Shown here in pieces: positions 1 to 14,577 of a stretch of 64,000 nucleotides of DNA. The position numbers and the translations under genes are program-made. The stretch spans positions 2,728,001 through 2,792,000 of the forward strand of contig CANUEZ040000205.1 of assembly GCA_948099385.1 (NCBI GenBank), read 5' to 3'. This DNA is from Fasciola hepatica. Taxonomy: Eukaryota; Platyhelminthes; Trematoda; Plagiorchiida; Fasciolidae. The notes under the pieces are model-generated. The model had not been told where the DNA came from. It ran no database searches and saw only the letters and a list, made by a program, of their open reading frames with translations. How positions within the stretch are numbered: the first letter of the stretch is position 1; each line of letters begins with the position of its first letter.

Positions 1-28
1 ACTGAGCATTGAAATCCATGGAAGCACT

Positions 29-76
29 CACTGTACAGCTGTTTCATCCTTGTTCGGACTCGACTCATCAGCAGTG
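29..76 (-). ncRNA. Hammerhead ribozyme copy, first monomer
   Basis: All strict elements are present on the minus strand: CACUG, CUGAUGA, stem II ending GGAU, GAAA, UGUA and CAGUG. This monomer carries the CATCCACACTA variant downstream on the plus strand, which changes one key base of the A-box match, so this copy may not be an independent pol III unit even if the ribozyme folds. Confidence 0.72.
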
Positions 77-465
77 CACATCGACCGAGCAACCACGGGG
101 ACTCCAACAACCGGTGAACCATTGTGAATCGAACAACTCAACAACACAAGGCTATCCGGGATGGCTATCAACGCTTTGTTCAACATCCACACTACATCAT
201 ATATAGCACTCTTCCCTAACTGCCTTCAAATTGCAATGGTAACAACCAGCTTCGCGCACACCGATCGACTCCTATGATGGATGACTTCTCTGTAGGGGCC
301 TAAGTACAACCAACGCATTCCCAAATGAAAAACCTACACAGCTTCCTTACTATGCATGCAATTGATTAGTAGTAGGAGATTAGATTAGGTTAGATTAGAT
401 TTGTATAATATGATTGATCATGCAGCTTGAACGCTCAACTGAGCATCGAAATCCATGGAAGCACT

Positions 466-513
466 CACTGTACAGCTGTTTCATCCTTGTTCGGACTCGA
501 CTCATCAGCAGTG
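466..513 (-). ncRNA. Hammerhead ribozyme copy
   Basis: Strict motif on the minus strand with 5-bp stem I, intact core, GUA triplet and 2-bp stem III. It lies one monomer (437 bp) from the copy at 29-76, so a minus-strand transcript across both would release a 437-nt monomer if both cleave. Confidence 0.72.
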
Positions 514-3500
514 CACATCGACCGAGCAACCACGGGGACTCCAACAACCGGTGAACCATTGTGAATCGAACAACTCAACAACACAAGGCTATCCGGGATG
601 GCTATCAACGCTTTGTTCAACATCTACACTACATCATATATAGCACCCTTCCCAAACTGGCTTCAAATTGCAATGGTAAAAACCAGCTTCGCACACACCG
701 ATCGACTCCTATGATGGATGACTTCTCTGTAGGGGCCTTAGTACAACCAACGCATTCCCAAATGAAAAACCTACACAGCTTCCTTACTATGCATGCAATT
801 GATTAGTAATAGGAGATTAGATTAGATTAGATTAGATTAGATTAGATTTGTATAATATGATTGATCATGCAGCTTGAACGCTCAACTGAGCATTGAAATC
901 CATGGAAGCACTCACTGTACAGCTGTTTCATCCTTGTTCGGACTCGATTCATCAGCAGTGAACATCGACCGAGCAACCACGGGGACTCTAACAACCGGTG
1001 AATCATTGTGAATCGAACAACTCAACAACACAAGGCTATCCGGGATGGCTATCAACGCTTTGTTCAACATCTACACTACATCATTTATAGCACCTTTCCC
1101 AAACTGGCTTCAAATTTGAATGGTAACAACAAGCTTCGCACACACCGATCGACTCCTATGATGGATGACTTCTCTGTAGGGGCCTGAGTAAAACCAACGC
1201 ATTCCCAAATGAAAAACCTACACAGCTTCCCTACAATGCATGCAATTGATTAGTATTAGGAGATTAGATTAGATTAGATTAGATTTGTATAATATGATTG
1301 ATCATGCAGCTTGAACGCTCAACTGAGCATTGAAATCCATGGAAGCACTCACTGTACAGCTGTTTCATCCTTGTTCGGACTCGAGTCATCAGCAGTGCAC
1401 ATCGACCGAGCAACCACGGGGACTCCAACAACCGGTGAACCATTGTGAATCGAACAACTCAACAACACAAGGCTATCCGGGATGGCTATCAACGCTTTGT
1501 TCAACATCCACACTACATCATATATAGCACTCTTCCCTAACTGCCTTCAAATTGCAATGGTAACAACCAGCTTCGCGCACACCGATCGACTCCTATGATG
1601 GATGACTTCTCTGTAGGGGCCTAAGTACAACCAACGCATTCCCAAATGAAAAACCTACACAGCTTCCTTACTATGCATGCAATTGATTAGTATTAGGAGA
1701 TTAGATTAGATTAGATTAGATTTGTATAATATGATTGATCATGCAGCTTGAACGCTCAACTGAGCATTGAAATCCATGGAAGCACTCACTGTACAGCTGT
1801 TTCATCCTTGTACGGACTCGACCCGTCAGCAGTGCACATCGACCGAGCAACCACGGGCACTCCAACAACCGGTGAACCATTGTGAATCGAACAACTCAAC
1901 AACACAAGGCTATCCGGGATGGCTATCAACGCTTTGTTCAACATCTACACTACATCATATTTAGCACCCTTCCCAAACTGGATTCAAATTTCAATGGTAA
2001 CAACCAGCTTCGCACACACCGATCGACTCCTATGATGGATGACTTCTCTGTAAGGGCCTGAGTAAAACCAACGCATTCCCAAATGAAAAACCTACACAGC
2101 TTCCTTACTATGCATGCAATTGATTAGTAATAGGAGATTAGATTAGATTAGATTAGATTAGATTAGATTTGTATAATATGATTGATCATGCAGCTTGAAC
2201 GCTCAACTGAGCATTGAAATCCATGGAAGCACTCACTGTACAGCTGTTTCATCCTTGTTCGGACTCGACTCATCAGCAGTGACTATCGACCGAGCAACCA
2301 CGGGGACTCTAACAACCGGTGAATCATTGTGAATCGAACAACTCAACAACAGAAGGCTATCCGGGATGGCTATCAACGCTTTGTTCAACATCTACACTAC
2401 ATCATTTATAGCACCTTTCCCAAACTGGCTTCAAATTTGAATGGTAACAACCAGCTTCGCGCACACCGATCGACTCCTATGATGGATGACTTCTCTGTAG
2501 GGGCCTGAGTAAAACCAACGCATTCCCAAATGAAAAACCTACACAGCTTCCTTACTATGCCTGCAATTATTAGTATTAGGAGATTAGATTAGATTAGATT
2601 AGATTTGTATAATATGATTGATCATGCAGCTTGAACGCTCAACTGAGCATTGAAATCCATGGAAGCACTCACTGTACAGCTGTTTCATCCTTGTACGGAC
2701 TCGACCCGTCAGCAGTGCACATCGACCGAGCAACCACGGGGACTCCAACAACCGGTGAACCATTGTGAATCGAACAACTCAACAACACAAGGCTATCCGG
2801 GATGGCTATCAACGCTTTGTTCAACATCTACACTACATCATATATAGCACCCTTCCCAAACTGGCTTCAAATTTCAATGGTAACAACCAGCTTCGCACAC
2901 ACCGATCGACTCCTATGATGGATGACTTCTCTGTAGGGGCCTAAGTACAACCAACGCATTCCCAAATGAAAAACCGACACAGCTTCCTTACTATGCATGC
3001 AATTGATTAGTAGTAGGAGATTAGATTAGATTAGATTAGATTAGATTAGATTTGTACAATATGATTGATCATGAAGCTCGAACGCTCAACTGAGCATTGA
3101 AATCCATGGAAGCACTCACTGTACAGCTGTTTCATCCTTGTTCGGACTCGACTCTTCAGCACTGCACATCGACCGAGCAACCACGGGGACTCCAACAACC
3201 GGTGAACCATTGTGAATCGAACAACTCAACAACACAAGGCTATCCGGGATGGCTATCAACGCTTTGTTCAACATCTACACTACATCATATTTAGCACCCT
3301 TCCCAAACTGGATTCAAATTTCAATGGTAACAACCAGCTTCGCACACACCGATCGACTCCTATGATGGATGACTTCTCTGTAAGGGCCTGAGTACAACCA
3401 ACGCATTCCCAAATGAAAAACCTACACAGCTTCCTTACTATGCATGCAATTGTTGAGAAGTATTAGGAGATTAGATTAGATTAGATTAGATCTGTATAAT

Positions 3501-6500
3501 ATGATTGATCATGCAGCTTGAACGCTCAACTGAGCATTGAAATCCATGGAAGCACTCACTGTACAGCTGTTTCATCCTTGTACGGACTCGACCCGTCAGC
3601 AGTGCACATCGACCGAGCAACCACGGGGACTCCAACAACCGGTGAACCATTGTGAATCGAACAACTCAACAACACAAGGCTATCCGGGATGGCTATCAAC
3701 GCTTTGTTCAACATCTACACTACATCATATATAGCACCCTTCCCAAACTGGCTTCAAATTTCAATGGTAACAACCAGCTTCGCACACACCGATCGACTCC
3801 TATGATGGATGACTTCTCTGTAGGGGCCTAAGTACAACCAACGCATTCCCAAATGAAAAACCGACACAGCTTCCTTACTATGCATGCAATTGATTAGTAG
3901 TAGGAGATTAGATTAGATTAGATTAGATTAGATTAGATTTGTACAATATGATTGATCATGAAGCTTGAACGCTCAACTGAGCATTGAAATCCATGGAAGC
4001 ACTCACTGTACAGCTGTTTCATCCTTGTTCGGACTCGACTCATCAGCACTGCACATCGACCGAGCAACCACGGGGACTCCAACAACCGGTGAACCATTGT
4101 GAATCGAACAACTCAACAACACAAGGCTATCCGGGATGGCTATCAACGCTTTGTTCAACATCTACACTACATCATTTATAGCACCTTTCCCAAACTGGCT
4201 TCAAATTTGAATGGTAACAACAAGCTTCGCGCACACCGATCGACTCCTATGATGGATGACTTCTCTGTAGGGGCCTGAGTAAAACCAACGCATTCCCAAA
4301 TGAAAAACCTACACAGCTTCCTTACTATGCATGCAATTATTAGTATTAGGAGATTAGATTAGATTAGATTAGATTTGTATAATATGATTGATCATGCAGC
4401 TTGAACGCTCAACTGAGCATTGAAATCCATGGAAGCACTCACTGTACAGCTGTTTCATCCTTGTACGGACTCGACCCGTCAGCAGTGCACATCGACCGAG
4501 CAACCACGGGGACTCCAACAACCGGTGAACCATTGTGAATCGAACAACTCAACAACAGAAGGCTATCCGGGATGGCTATCAACGCTTTGTTCAACATCTA
4601 CACTACATCATATTTAGCAACCTTCCCAAACTGGATTCAAATTTCAATGGTAACAACCAGCTTCGCACACACCGATCGACTCTAATGATGGATGACTTCT
4701 CTGTAGGGGCCTAAGTACAACCAACGCATTCCCAAATGAAAAACCTACACAGCTTCCTTACTATGCATGCAATTGATTAGTAGTAGGAGATTAGATTAGA
4801 TTAGATTAGATTAGATTAGATTTGTACAATATGATTGATCATGAAGCTTGAACGCTCAACTGAGCATTGAAATCCATGGAAGCACTCACTGTACAGCTGT
4901 TTCATCCTTGTTCGGACTCGACTCATCAGCAGTGCACATCGACCGAGCAACCACGGGGACTCCAACAACCGGTGAACCATTGTGAATCGAACAACTCAAC
5001 AACACAAGGCTATCCGGGATGGCTATCAACGCTTTGTTCAACATCTACACTACATCATTTATAGCACCTTTCCCAAACTGGCTTCAAATTTGAATGGTAA
5101 CAACAAGCTTCGCGCACAACGATCGACTCCTATGATGGATGACTTCTCTGTAGGGGCCTGAGTAAAACCAACGCATTCCCAAATGAAAAACCTACACAGC
5201 TTCCTTACTATGCATGCAATTATTAGTATTAGGAGATTAGATTAGATTAGATTAGATTTGTATAATATGATTGATCATGCAGCTTGAACGCTCAACTGAG
5301 CATTGAAATCCATGGAAGCACTCACTGTACAGCTGTTTCATCCTTGTACGGACTCGACCCGTCAGCAGTGCACATCGACCGAGCAACCACGGGGACTCCA
5401 ACAACCGGTGAACCATTGTGAATCGAACAACTCAACAACACAAGGCTATCCGGGATGGCTATCAACGCTTTGTTCAACATCTACACTACATCATATTTAG
5501 CACCCTTCCCAAACTGGATTCAAATTTCAATGGTAACAACCAGCTTCGCACACACCGATCGACTCCTATGATGGATGACTTCTCTGTAGGGGCCTAAGTA
5601 CAACCAACGCATTCCCAAATGAAAAACCTACACAGCTTCCTTACTATGCATGCAATTGTTGAGAAGTATTAGGAGATTAGATTAGATTAGATAAGATTTG
5701 TATAATATGATTGATCATGCAGCTTGAACGCTCAACTGAGCATTGAAATCCATGGAAGCACTCACTTTACAGCTGTTTCATCCTTGTTCGGACTCGACTC
5801 ATCAGCAGTGCACATCGACCGAACAACCACTGGGACTCCAACAACCGGTGAACCATTGTGAATCGAACAACTCAACAACACGAGGCTATCCGGGATGGCT
5901 ATCAACGCTTTGTTCAACATCTACACTACATCATATATAGCACCCTTCCCAAACTGGCTTCAAATTTCAATGGTAACAACCAGCTTCGCACACACCGATC
6001 GACTCCTATGATGGATGACTTCTCTGTAGGGGCCTAAGTACAACCAACGCATTCCCAAATGAAAAACCTACACAGCTTCCTTACTATGCATGCAATTGAT
6101 TAGTAGTAGGAGATTAGATTAGATTAGATTAGATTAGATTAGATTTGTACAATATGATTGATCATGAAGCTTGAACGCTCAACTGAGCATTGAAATCCAT
6201 GGAAGCACTCACTGTACAGCTGTTTCATCCTTGTACGGACTCGACCCGTCAGCAGTGCACATCGACCGAGCAACCACGGGGACTCCAACAACCGGTGAAC
6301 CATTGTGAATCGAACAACTCAACAACACAAGGCTATCCGGGATGGCTATCAACGCTTTGTTCAACATCTACACTACATCATTTATAGCACCTTTCCCAAA
6401 CTGGCTTCAAATTTGAATGGTAACAACAAGCTTCGCGCACACCGATCGACTCCTATGATGGATGACTTCTCTGTAGGGGCCTGAGTAAAACCAACGCATT

Positions 6501-7512
6501 CCCAAATGAAAAACCTACACAGCTTCCCTACAATGCATGCAATTATTAGTATTAGGAGATTAGATTAGATTAGATTAGATTTGTATAATATGATTGATCA
6601 TGCAGCTTGAACGCTCAACTGAGCATTGAAATCCATGGAAGCACTCACTGTACAGCTGTTTCATCCTTGTACGGACTCGACCCGTCAGCAGTGCACATCG
6701 ACCGAGCAACCACGGGGACTCCAACAACCGGTGAACCATTGTGAATCGAACAACTCAACAACACAAGGCTATCCGGGATGGCTATCAACGCTATGTTCAA
6801 CATCTACACTACATCATATTTAGCACCCTTCCCAAACTGGATTCAAATTTCAATGGTAACAACCAGCTTCGCACACACCGATCGACTCCTATGATGGATG
6901 ACTTCTCTGTAAGGGCCTGAGTACAACCAACGCATTCCCAGATGAAAAACCTACACAGCTTCCTTACTATGCATGCAATTGTTGAGAAGTATTAGGAGAT
7001 TAGATTAGATTAGATTAGAGTTGTATAATATGATTGATCATGCAGCTTGAACGCTCAACTGAGCATTGAAATCCATGGAAGCACTCAATTTACAGCTGTT
7101 TCATCCTTGTTCGGACTCGACTCATCAGCAGTGCACATCGACCGAACAACCACTGGGACTCCAACAACCGGTGAACCATTGTGAATCGAACAACTCAACA
7201 ACAGAAGGCTATCCGGGATGGCTATCAACGCTTTGTTCAACATCTACACTACATCATATATAGCACCCTTCCCAAACTGGCTTCAAATTTCAATGGTAAC
7301 AACCAGCTTCGCACACACCGATCGACTCCTATGATGGATGACTTCTCTGTAGGGGCCTAAGTACAACCAACGCATTCCCAAATGAAAAACCTACACAGCT
7401 TCCTTACTATGCATGCAATTGATTAGTAGTAGGAGATTAGATTAGATTAGATTAGATTAGATTAGATTTGTACAATATGATTGATCATGAAGCTTGAACG
7501 CTCAACTGAGCA

Positions 7513-10164
7513 TTGAAATCCATGGAAGCACTCACTGTACAGCTGTTTCATCCTTGTTCGGACTCCACTCATCAGCAGTGCACATCGACGGAGCAACCAC
7601 GGGGACTCCAACAACCGGTGAACCATTGTGAATCGAACAACTCAACAACACAAGGCTATCCGGGATGGCTATCAACGCTTTGTTCAACATCTACACTACA
7701 TCATATTTAGCACCCTTCCCAAACTGGATTCAAATTTCAATGGTAACAACCAGCTTCGCGCACACCGATCGACTCCTATGATGGATGACTTCTCTGTAGG
7801 GGCCTAAGTACAACCAACGCATTCCCAAATTGAAAACCTACACAGCTTCCTTAGTATGCATGCAATTGATTAGTAGTAGAAGATTAGATTAGATTAGATT
7901 AGATTTTTATAATATGATTGATCATGCCGCTTGATCGCTCAACTGAGCATTGAAATCCATGGAAGCACTCACTGTACAGCTGTTTCATCCTTGTTCGGAC
8001 TCGACTCATCAAAAGTGCACATCGACCGAGCAACCACGGGGACTCCAACAACCGGTGAACCATTGTGAATCGAACAACTCAACAACACAAGGCTATCCGC
8101 GATGGCTATCAACGCTTTGTTCAACATCTACACTACATCATATATAGCACCCTTCCCAAACTGGATTCAAATTTCAATGGTAACAACCAGCTTCGCACAC
8201 ACCGATCGACTCCTATGATGGATGACTTCTCTGTAGGGGCCTAAGTACAACCAACGCATTCCCAAATTGAAAACCTACACAGCTTCCTTACTATGCATGC
8301 AATTGATTAGTAGTAGGAGATTAGATTAGATTAGATTAGATTAGATTATATTTGTACAATATGATTGATCATGAAGCTTGAACGCTCAACTGAGCATTGA
8401 AATCCATGGAAGCACTCACTGTACAGCTGTTTCATCCTTGTTCGTACTCGACCCGTCAGCAGTGCACATCGACCGAGCAACCACGGGGACTCCAACAACC
8501 GGTGAACCATTGTGAATCGAACAACTCAACAACACAAGGCTATCCGCAATGGCTATCAACGCTTTGTTCAACATCTACACTACATCATATTTAGCACCCT
8601 TCCCAAACTGGCTTCAAATTTCAATGGTAACAACCAGCTTCGCGCACACCGATCGACTCCTATGATGGATGACTTCTCTGTAGGGGCCTAAGTACAACCA
8701 ACGCATTCCCAAATGAAAAACCTACACAGCTTCCTTACTATGCATGCAATTGATTAGTAGTAGGAGATTAGATTAGATTAGATTAGATTAGATTATATTT
8801 GTACAATATGATTGATCATGAAGCTTGAACGCTCAACTGAGCATTGAAATCCATGGAAGCACTCACTGTACAGCTGTTTCATCCTTGTTCGGACTCGACT
8901 CATCAGCAGTGCACATCGACGGAGCAACCACGGGGACTCCAACAACCGGTGAACCATTCTGAATCGAACAACTCAACAACACAAGGCTATCCGGGATGGC
9001 TATCAACGCTTTGTTCAACATCTACACTACATCATATTTAGCACCCTTCCCAAACTGGATTCAAATTTCAGTGGTAAGAACCAGCTTCGCGCACACCGAT
9101 CGACTCCTATGATGGATGACTTCTCTGTAGGGGCCTAAGTACAACCAACGCATTCCCAAATTGAAAACCTACACAGCTTCCTTAGTATGCATGCAATTGA
9201 TTAGTAGTAGAAGATTAGATTAGATTAGATTAGATTTTTATAATATGATTGATCATGCCGCTTGATCGCTCAACTGAGCATTGAAATCCATGGAAGCACT
9301 CACTGTACAGCTGTTTCATCCTTGTTCGGACTCGACTCATCAAAAGTGCACATCGACCGAGCAACCACGGGGACTCCAACAACCGGTGAACCATTGTGAA
9401 TCGAACAACTCAACAACACAAGGCTATCCGCAATGGCTATCAACGCTTTGTTCAACATCTACACTACATCATATATAGCACCCTTCCCAAACTGGATTCA
9501 AATTTCAATGGTAACAACCAGCTTCGCACACACCGATCGACTCCTATGATGGATGACTTCTCTGTAGGGGCCTAAGTACAACCAACGCATTCCCAAATTG
9601 AAAACCTACACAGCTTCCTTAGTATGCATGCAATTGATTAGTAGTAGAAGATTAGATTAGATTAGATTAGATTTTTATAATATGATTGATCATGCCGCTT
9701 GATCGCTCAACTGAGCATTGAAATCCATGGAAGCACTCACTGTACAGCTGTTTCATCCTTGTTCGTACTCGACCCGTCAGCAGTGCACATCGACCGAGCA
9801 ACCACGGGGACTCCAACAACCGGTGAACCATTGTGAATCGAACAACTCAACAACACAAGGCTATCCGGGATGGCTATCAACGCTTTGTTCAACATCTACA
9901 CTACATCATATATAGCACCCTTCCCAAACTGGCTTCAAATTTCAATGGTAACAACCAGCTTCGCGCACACCGATCGACTCCTATGATGGATGACTTCTCT
10001 GTAGGGGCCTAAGTACAACCAACGCATTCCCAAATGAAAAACCTACACAGCTTCCTTACTATGCATGCAATTGATTAGTAATAGGAGATCAGATTAGATT
10101 AGATTAGATTAGATTAGATTTGTATAATATGATTGATCATGCTGCTTGAACGCTCAACTGAGCA
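7513..10164 (+). repeat. Array section 2: three-monomer higher-order unit, two copies
   Basis: Monomers 7513, 7950 and 8397 recur as 8844, 9281 and 9718 in the same order, 1321-1331 bp apart. Shared marks are a GACGGAGC change in the first, CATCAAAAG in the second and TTCGTACTCGACCCGTCAG in the third. The unit lengths differ by two ATTAG units. Confidence 0.85.
9738..9785 (-). pseudogene. Degenerate hammerhead motif (A9-to-G class)
   Basis: On the plus strand GACCCGTCAGCAG replaces GACTCATCAGCAG, so the core reads CUGACGG on the minus strand. Position 7 may vary, but A9 is required in known hammerheads. Stem I, GAAA and stem III are intact, so this is a decayed ribozyme. The same change, or GACCCATCAG with the same effect, occurs in many monomers, including 1767, 2650, 3537, 4420, 5303, 6190, 6626, 8397, 11933, 12370, 14138, 16344, 17228, 17665, 18549, 18986, 19870, 21625, 22948, 23385, 23822, 25138, 26013, 29584, 34520, 34967, 37194, 38535, 41645, 42516, 47865 and 48759. 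Confidence 0.65.
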
Positions 10165-13100
10165 TTGAAATCCATGGAAGCACTCACTGTACAGCTGTTT
10201 CATCCTTGTTCGGACTCGACTCATCAGCAGTGCACATCGACCGAGCAACCACGGGGACTCCAACAACCGGTGAACCATTGTGAATCGAACAACTCAACAA
10301 CACAAGGCTATCCGGGATGGCTATCAACGCTCCGTTCAACATCCACACTACATCATATATGGCACTCTTCCCTAACTGCCTTCAAATTGCAATGGTAACA
10401 ACCAGCTTCGCGCACACCGATCGACTCCTATGATGGATGACTTCTCTGTAGGGGCCTAAGTACAACCAACGCATTCCCAAATGAAAAACCTACACAGCTT
10501 CCTTACTATGCATGCAATTGATTAGTAATAGGAGATCAGATTAGATTAGATTAGATTAGATTAGATTTGTATAATATGATTGATCATGCTGCTTGAACGC
10601 TCAACTGAGCATTGAAATCCATGGAAGCACTCACTGTACAGCTGTTTCATCCTTGTTCGGACTCGACTCATCAGCAGTGCACATCGACCGAGCAACCACG
10701 GGGACTCCAACAACCGGTGAACCATTGTGAATCGAACAACTCAACAACACAAGGCTATCCGGGATGGCTATCAACGCTCCGTTCAACATCCACACTACAT
10801 CATATATGGCACTCTTCCCTAACTGCCTTCAAATTGCAATGGTAACAACCAGCTTCGCGCACACCGATCGACTCCTATGATGGATGACTTCTCTGTAGGG
10901 GCCTAAGTACAACCAACGCATTCCCAAATGAAAAACCTACACAGCTTCCTTACTATGCATGCAATTGATTAGTAGTAGGAGATTAGATTAGATTAGATTA
11001 GATTTGTATAATATGATTGATCATGCAGCTTGAACGCTCAACTGAGCATCGAAATCCATGGAAGCACTCACTGTACAGCTGTTTCATCCTTGTTCGGACT
11101 CGACTCATCAGCAGTGCACATCGACGGAGCAACCACGGGGACTCCAACAACCGGTGAACCATTCTGAATCGAACAACTCAACAACACAAGGCTATCCGGG
11201 ATGGCTATCAACGCTTTGTTCAACATCTACACTACATCATATATAGCACCCTTCCCAAACTGGCTTCAAATTTCAATGGTAACAACCAGCTTCGCACACA
11301 CCGATCGACTCCTATGATGGATGAATACTCTGTAGGGGTCTAAGTACAACCAACGCATTCCCAAATAAAAAACCTACACAGCTTCCTTACTATGCATGCA
11401 ATTGATTAGTAATAGGAGATTAGATTAGATTAGATTAGATTAGATTAGATTTGTATAATATGATTGATCATGCAGCTTGAACGCTCAACTGAGCATTGAA
11501 ATCCATGGAAGCACTCACTGTACAGCTGTTTCATCCTTGTTCGGACTCGACTCATCAGCAGTGAACATCGACCGAGCAACCACGGGGACTCTAACAACCG
11601 GTGAATCACTGTGAATCGAACAACTCAACAACACAAGGCTATCCGGGATGGCTATCAACGCTTTGTTCAACATCTACACTACATCATTTATAGCACCTTT
11701 CCCAAACTGGCTTCAAATTTGAATGGTAACAACAAGCTTCGCGCATACCGATCGACTCCTATGATGGATGACTTCTCTGTAGGGGCCTGAGTAAAACCAA
11801 CGCATTCCCAAATGAAAAACCTACACAGCTTCCCTACAATGCATGCAATTGATTAGTATTAGGAGATTAGATTAGATTAGATTAGATTTGTATAATATGA
11901 TTGATCATGCAGCTTGAACGCTCAACTGAGCATTGAAATCCATGGAAGCACTCACTGTACAGCTGTTTCATCCTTGTACGGACTCGACCCGTCAGCAGTG
12001 CACATCGACCGAGCAACCACGGGGACTCCAACAACTGGTGAACCATTGTGAATCGAACAACTCAACAACAGAAGGCTATCCGGGATGGCTATCAACGCTT
12101 TGTTCAACATCTACACTACATCATATTTAGCACCTTTCCCAAACTGGCTTCAAATTTCAATGGTAACAACCAGCTTCGCGCACACCGATCGACTCCTATG
12201 ATGGATGACTTCTCTGTAGGGGCCTAAGTACAACCAACGCATTCCCAAATGAAAAACCTACACAGCTTCCTTAGTATGCATGCAATTGATTAGTAGTAGA
12301 AGATTAGATTAGATTAGATTAGATTTGTATAATATGATTGATCATGCCGCTTGATCGCTCAACTGAGCATTGAAATCCATGGGAGCACTCACTGTACAGC
12401 TGTTTCATCCTTGTTCGTACTCGACCCGTCAGCAGTGCACATCGACCGAGCAACCACGGGGACTCCAACAACCGGTGAACCATTGTGAATCGAACAACTC
12501 AACAACACAAGGCTATCCGCAATGGCTATCAACGCTTTGTTCAACATCTACACTACATCATATTTAGCACCCTTCCCAAACTGGCTTCAAATTTCAATGG
12601 TAACAACCAGCTTCGCGCACACCGATCGACTCCTATGATGGATGACTTCTCTGTAGGGGCCTAAGTACAACCAACGCATTCCCAAATGAAAAACCTACAC
12701 AGCTTCCTTACTATGCATGCAATTGATTAGTAATAGGAGATCAGATTAGATTAGATTAGATTAGATTAGATTTGTATAATATGATTGATCATGCTGCTTG
12801 AACGCTCAACTGAGCATTGAAATCCATGGAAGCACTCACTGTACAGCTGTTTCATCCTTGTTCGGACTCGACTCATCAGCAGTGCACATCGACCGAGCAA
12901 CCACGGGGACTCCAACAACCGGTGAACCATTGTGAATCGAACAACTCAACAACACAAGGCTATCCGGGATGGCTATCAACGCTCCGTTCAACATCCACAC
13001 TACATCATATATGGCACTCTTCCCTAACTGCCTTCAAATTGCAATGGTAACAACCAGCTTCGCGCACACCGATCGACTCCTATGATGGATGACTTCTCTG

Positions 13101-14577
13101 TAGGGGCCTAAGTACAACCAACGCACTCCCAAATGGAAAACCTACACAGCTTCCTTACTATGCATGCAATTGATTAGTAGTAGGAGATTAGATTAGATTA
13201 GATTAGATTTGTATAATATGATTGATCATGCAGCTTGAACGCTCAACTGAGCATCGAAATCCATGGAAGCACTCACTGTACAGCTGTTTCATCCTTGTTC
13301 GGACTCGACTCATCAGCAGTGCACATCGACCGAGCAACCACGGGGACTCCAACAACCGGTGAACCATTGTGAATCGAACAACTCAACAACACAAGGCTAT
13401 CCGGGATGGCTATCAACGCTTTGTTCAACATCTACACTACATCATATATAGCACCCTTCCCAAACTGGCTTCAAATTTCAATGGTAAAAACCAGCTTCGC
13501 ACACACCGATCGACTCCTATGATGGATGACTTCTCTGTAGGGGTCTAAGTACAACCAACGCATTCCCAAATGAAAAACCTACACAGCTTCCTTACTATGC
13601 ATGCAATTGATTAGTAATAGGAGATTAGATTAGATTAGATTAGATTAGATTAGATTTGTATAATATGATTGATCATGCAGCTTGAACGCTGAACTGAGCG
13701 TTGAAATCCATGGAAGCACTCACTGTACAGCTGTTTCATCCTTGTTCGGACTCGACTCATCAGCAGTGAACATCGACCGAGCAACCACGGGGACTCTAAC
13801 AACCGGTGAATCACTGTGAATCGAACAACTCAACAACACAAGGCTATCCGGGATGGCTATCAACGCTTTGTTCAACATCTACACTACATCATTTATAGCA
13901 CCTTTCCCAAACTGGCTTCAAATTTGAATGGTAACAACAAGCTTCGCGCACACCGATCGACTCCTATGATGGATGACTTCTCTGTAGGGGCCTGAGTAAA
14001 ACCAACGCATTCCCAAATGAAAAACCTACACAGCTTCCCTACAATGCATGCAATTGATTAGTATTAGGAGATTAGATTAGATTAGATTAGATTTGTATAA
14101 TATGATTGATCATGCAGCTTGAACGCTCAACTGAGCATTGAAATCCATGGAAGCACTCACTGTACAGCTGTTTCATCCTTGTACGGACTCGACCCGTCAG
14201 CAGTGCACATCGACCGAGCAACCACGGGGACTCCAACAACTGGTGAACCATTGTGAATCGAACAACTCAACAACACAAGGCTATCCGGGATGGCTATCAA
14301 CGCTTTGTTCAACATCTACACTACATCATATTTAGCACCCTTCCCAAACTGGCTTCAAATTTGAATGGTAACAACAAGCTTCGCGCACACCGATCGACTC
14401 CTATGATGGATGACTTCTCTGTAGGGGCCTAAGTACAACCAACGCATTCCCGAATGAAAAACCTACACATCTTCATTAATATGCATGCAATAGTTGGGAA
14501 ATATTAGGAGATTAGATTAGATTAGATTAGATTTGTATAATATGATTGATCATGCAGCTTGAACGCTCAACTGAGCA
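10165..14577 (+). repeat. Array section 3: tandem monomer duplication and 2205-bp five-monomer unit
   Basis: Monomers 10165 and 10612 look identical, including CTCCGTTCAAC and ATATGGCACTC, so one 447-bp monomer has been duplicated. Monomers 10612, 11049, 11496 and 11933 recur 2205 bp later as 12817, 13254, 13701 and 14138. Similarity fades in the second half of the last one. Monomer 12370 matches 9718, which extends the unit to the left. Confidence 0.85.
10185..10232 (-). ncRNA. Hammerhead ribozyme copy, start of a run of intact copies
   Basis: Strict motif. The copies at 10185, 10632, 11069 and 11516 are consecutive monomers that all keep the strict motif, so this stretch could yield monomer-length RNAs of 437 or 447 nt rather than multimers. 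Confidence 0.72.

Larger units (their letters stand above)
1..7512 (+). repeat. Array section 1: mixed 436/437/440/447-bp monomers
   Basis: Seventeen monomers plus the left edge. The 440-bp monomers (3097, 5303, 6626) have CAATTGTTGAGAAGTATTAGG in place of CAATTGATTAGTAGTAGG. The 436-bp ones (2214, 3984, 4867, 6190) have CAATTATTAGTATTAGG. Units of two monomers (2650 and 3537, 887 bp apart) and of three (5303 and 6626, 5743 and 7066, 1323 bp apart) can be recognised. Monomers with the A9-to-G ribozyme change are common here. Confidence 0.85.

Noticed and set aside
9..206. A 65-codon open frame on the plus strand starting at TTG, repeated in most monomers
   Set aside because: It recurs only because the monomers are recent copies. 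It usually needs a TTG start, is broken in many copies (for example 893, 2214, 11496), has no recognisable domain, and overlapping frames on both strands are about as open. Nothing suggests protein coding.
561..806. An 81-codon open frame in another plus frame, intact in a few monomers
   Set aside because: Open only where a stop in the GGGGCCTAAG segment is lost by a single change; no domain, and not conserved across the array.
11366..11372. AATAAA polyadenylation signal
   Set aside because: Present in only two monomers (near 11366 and 43717) through a single G-to-A change; not a feature of the repeat.
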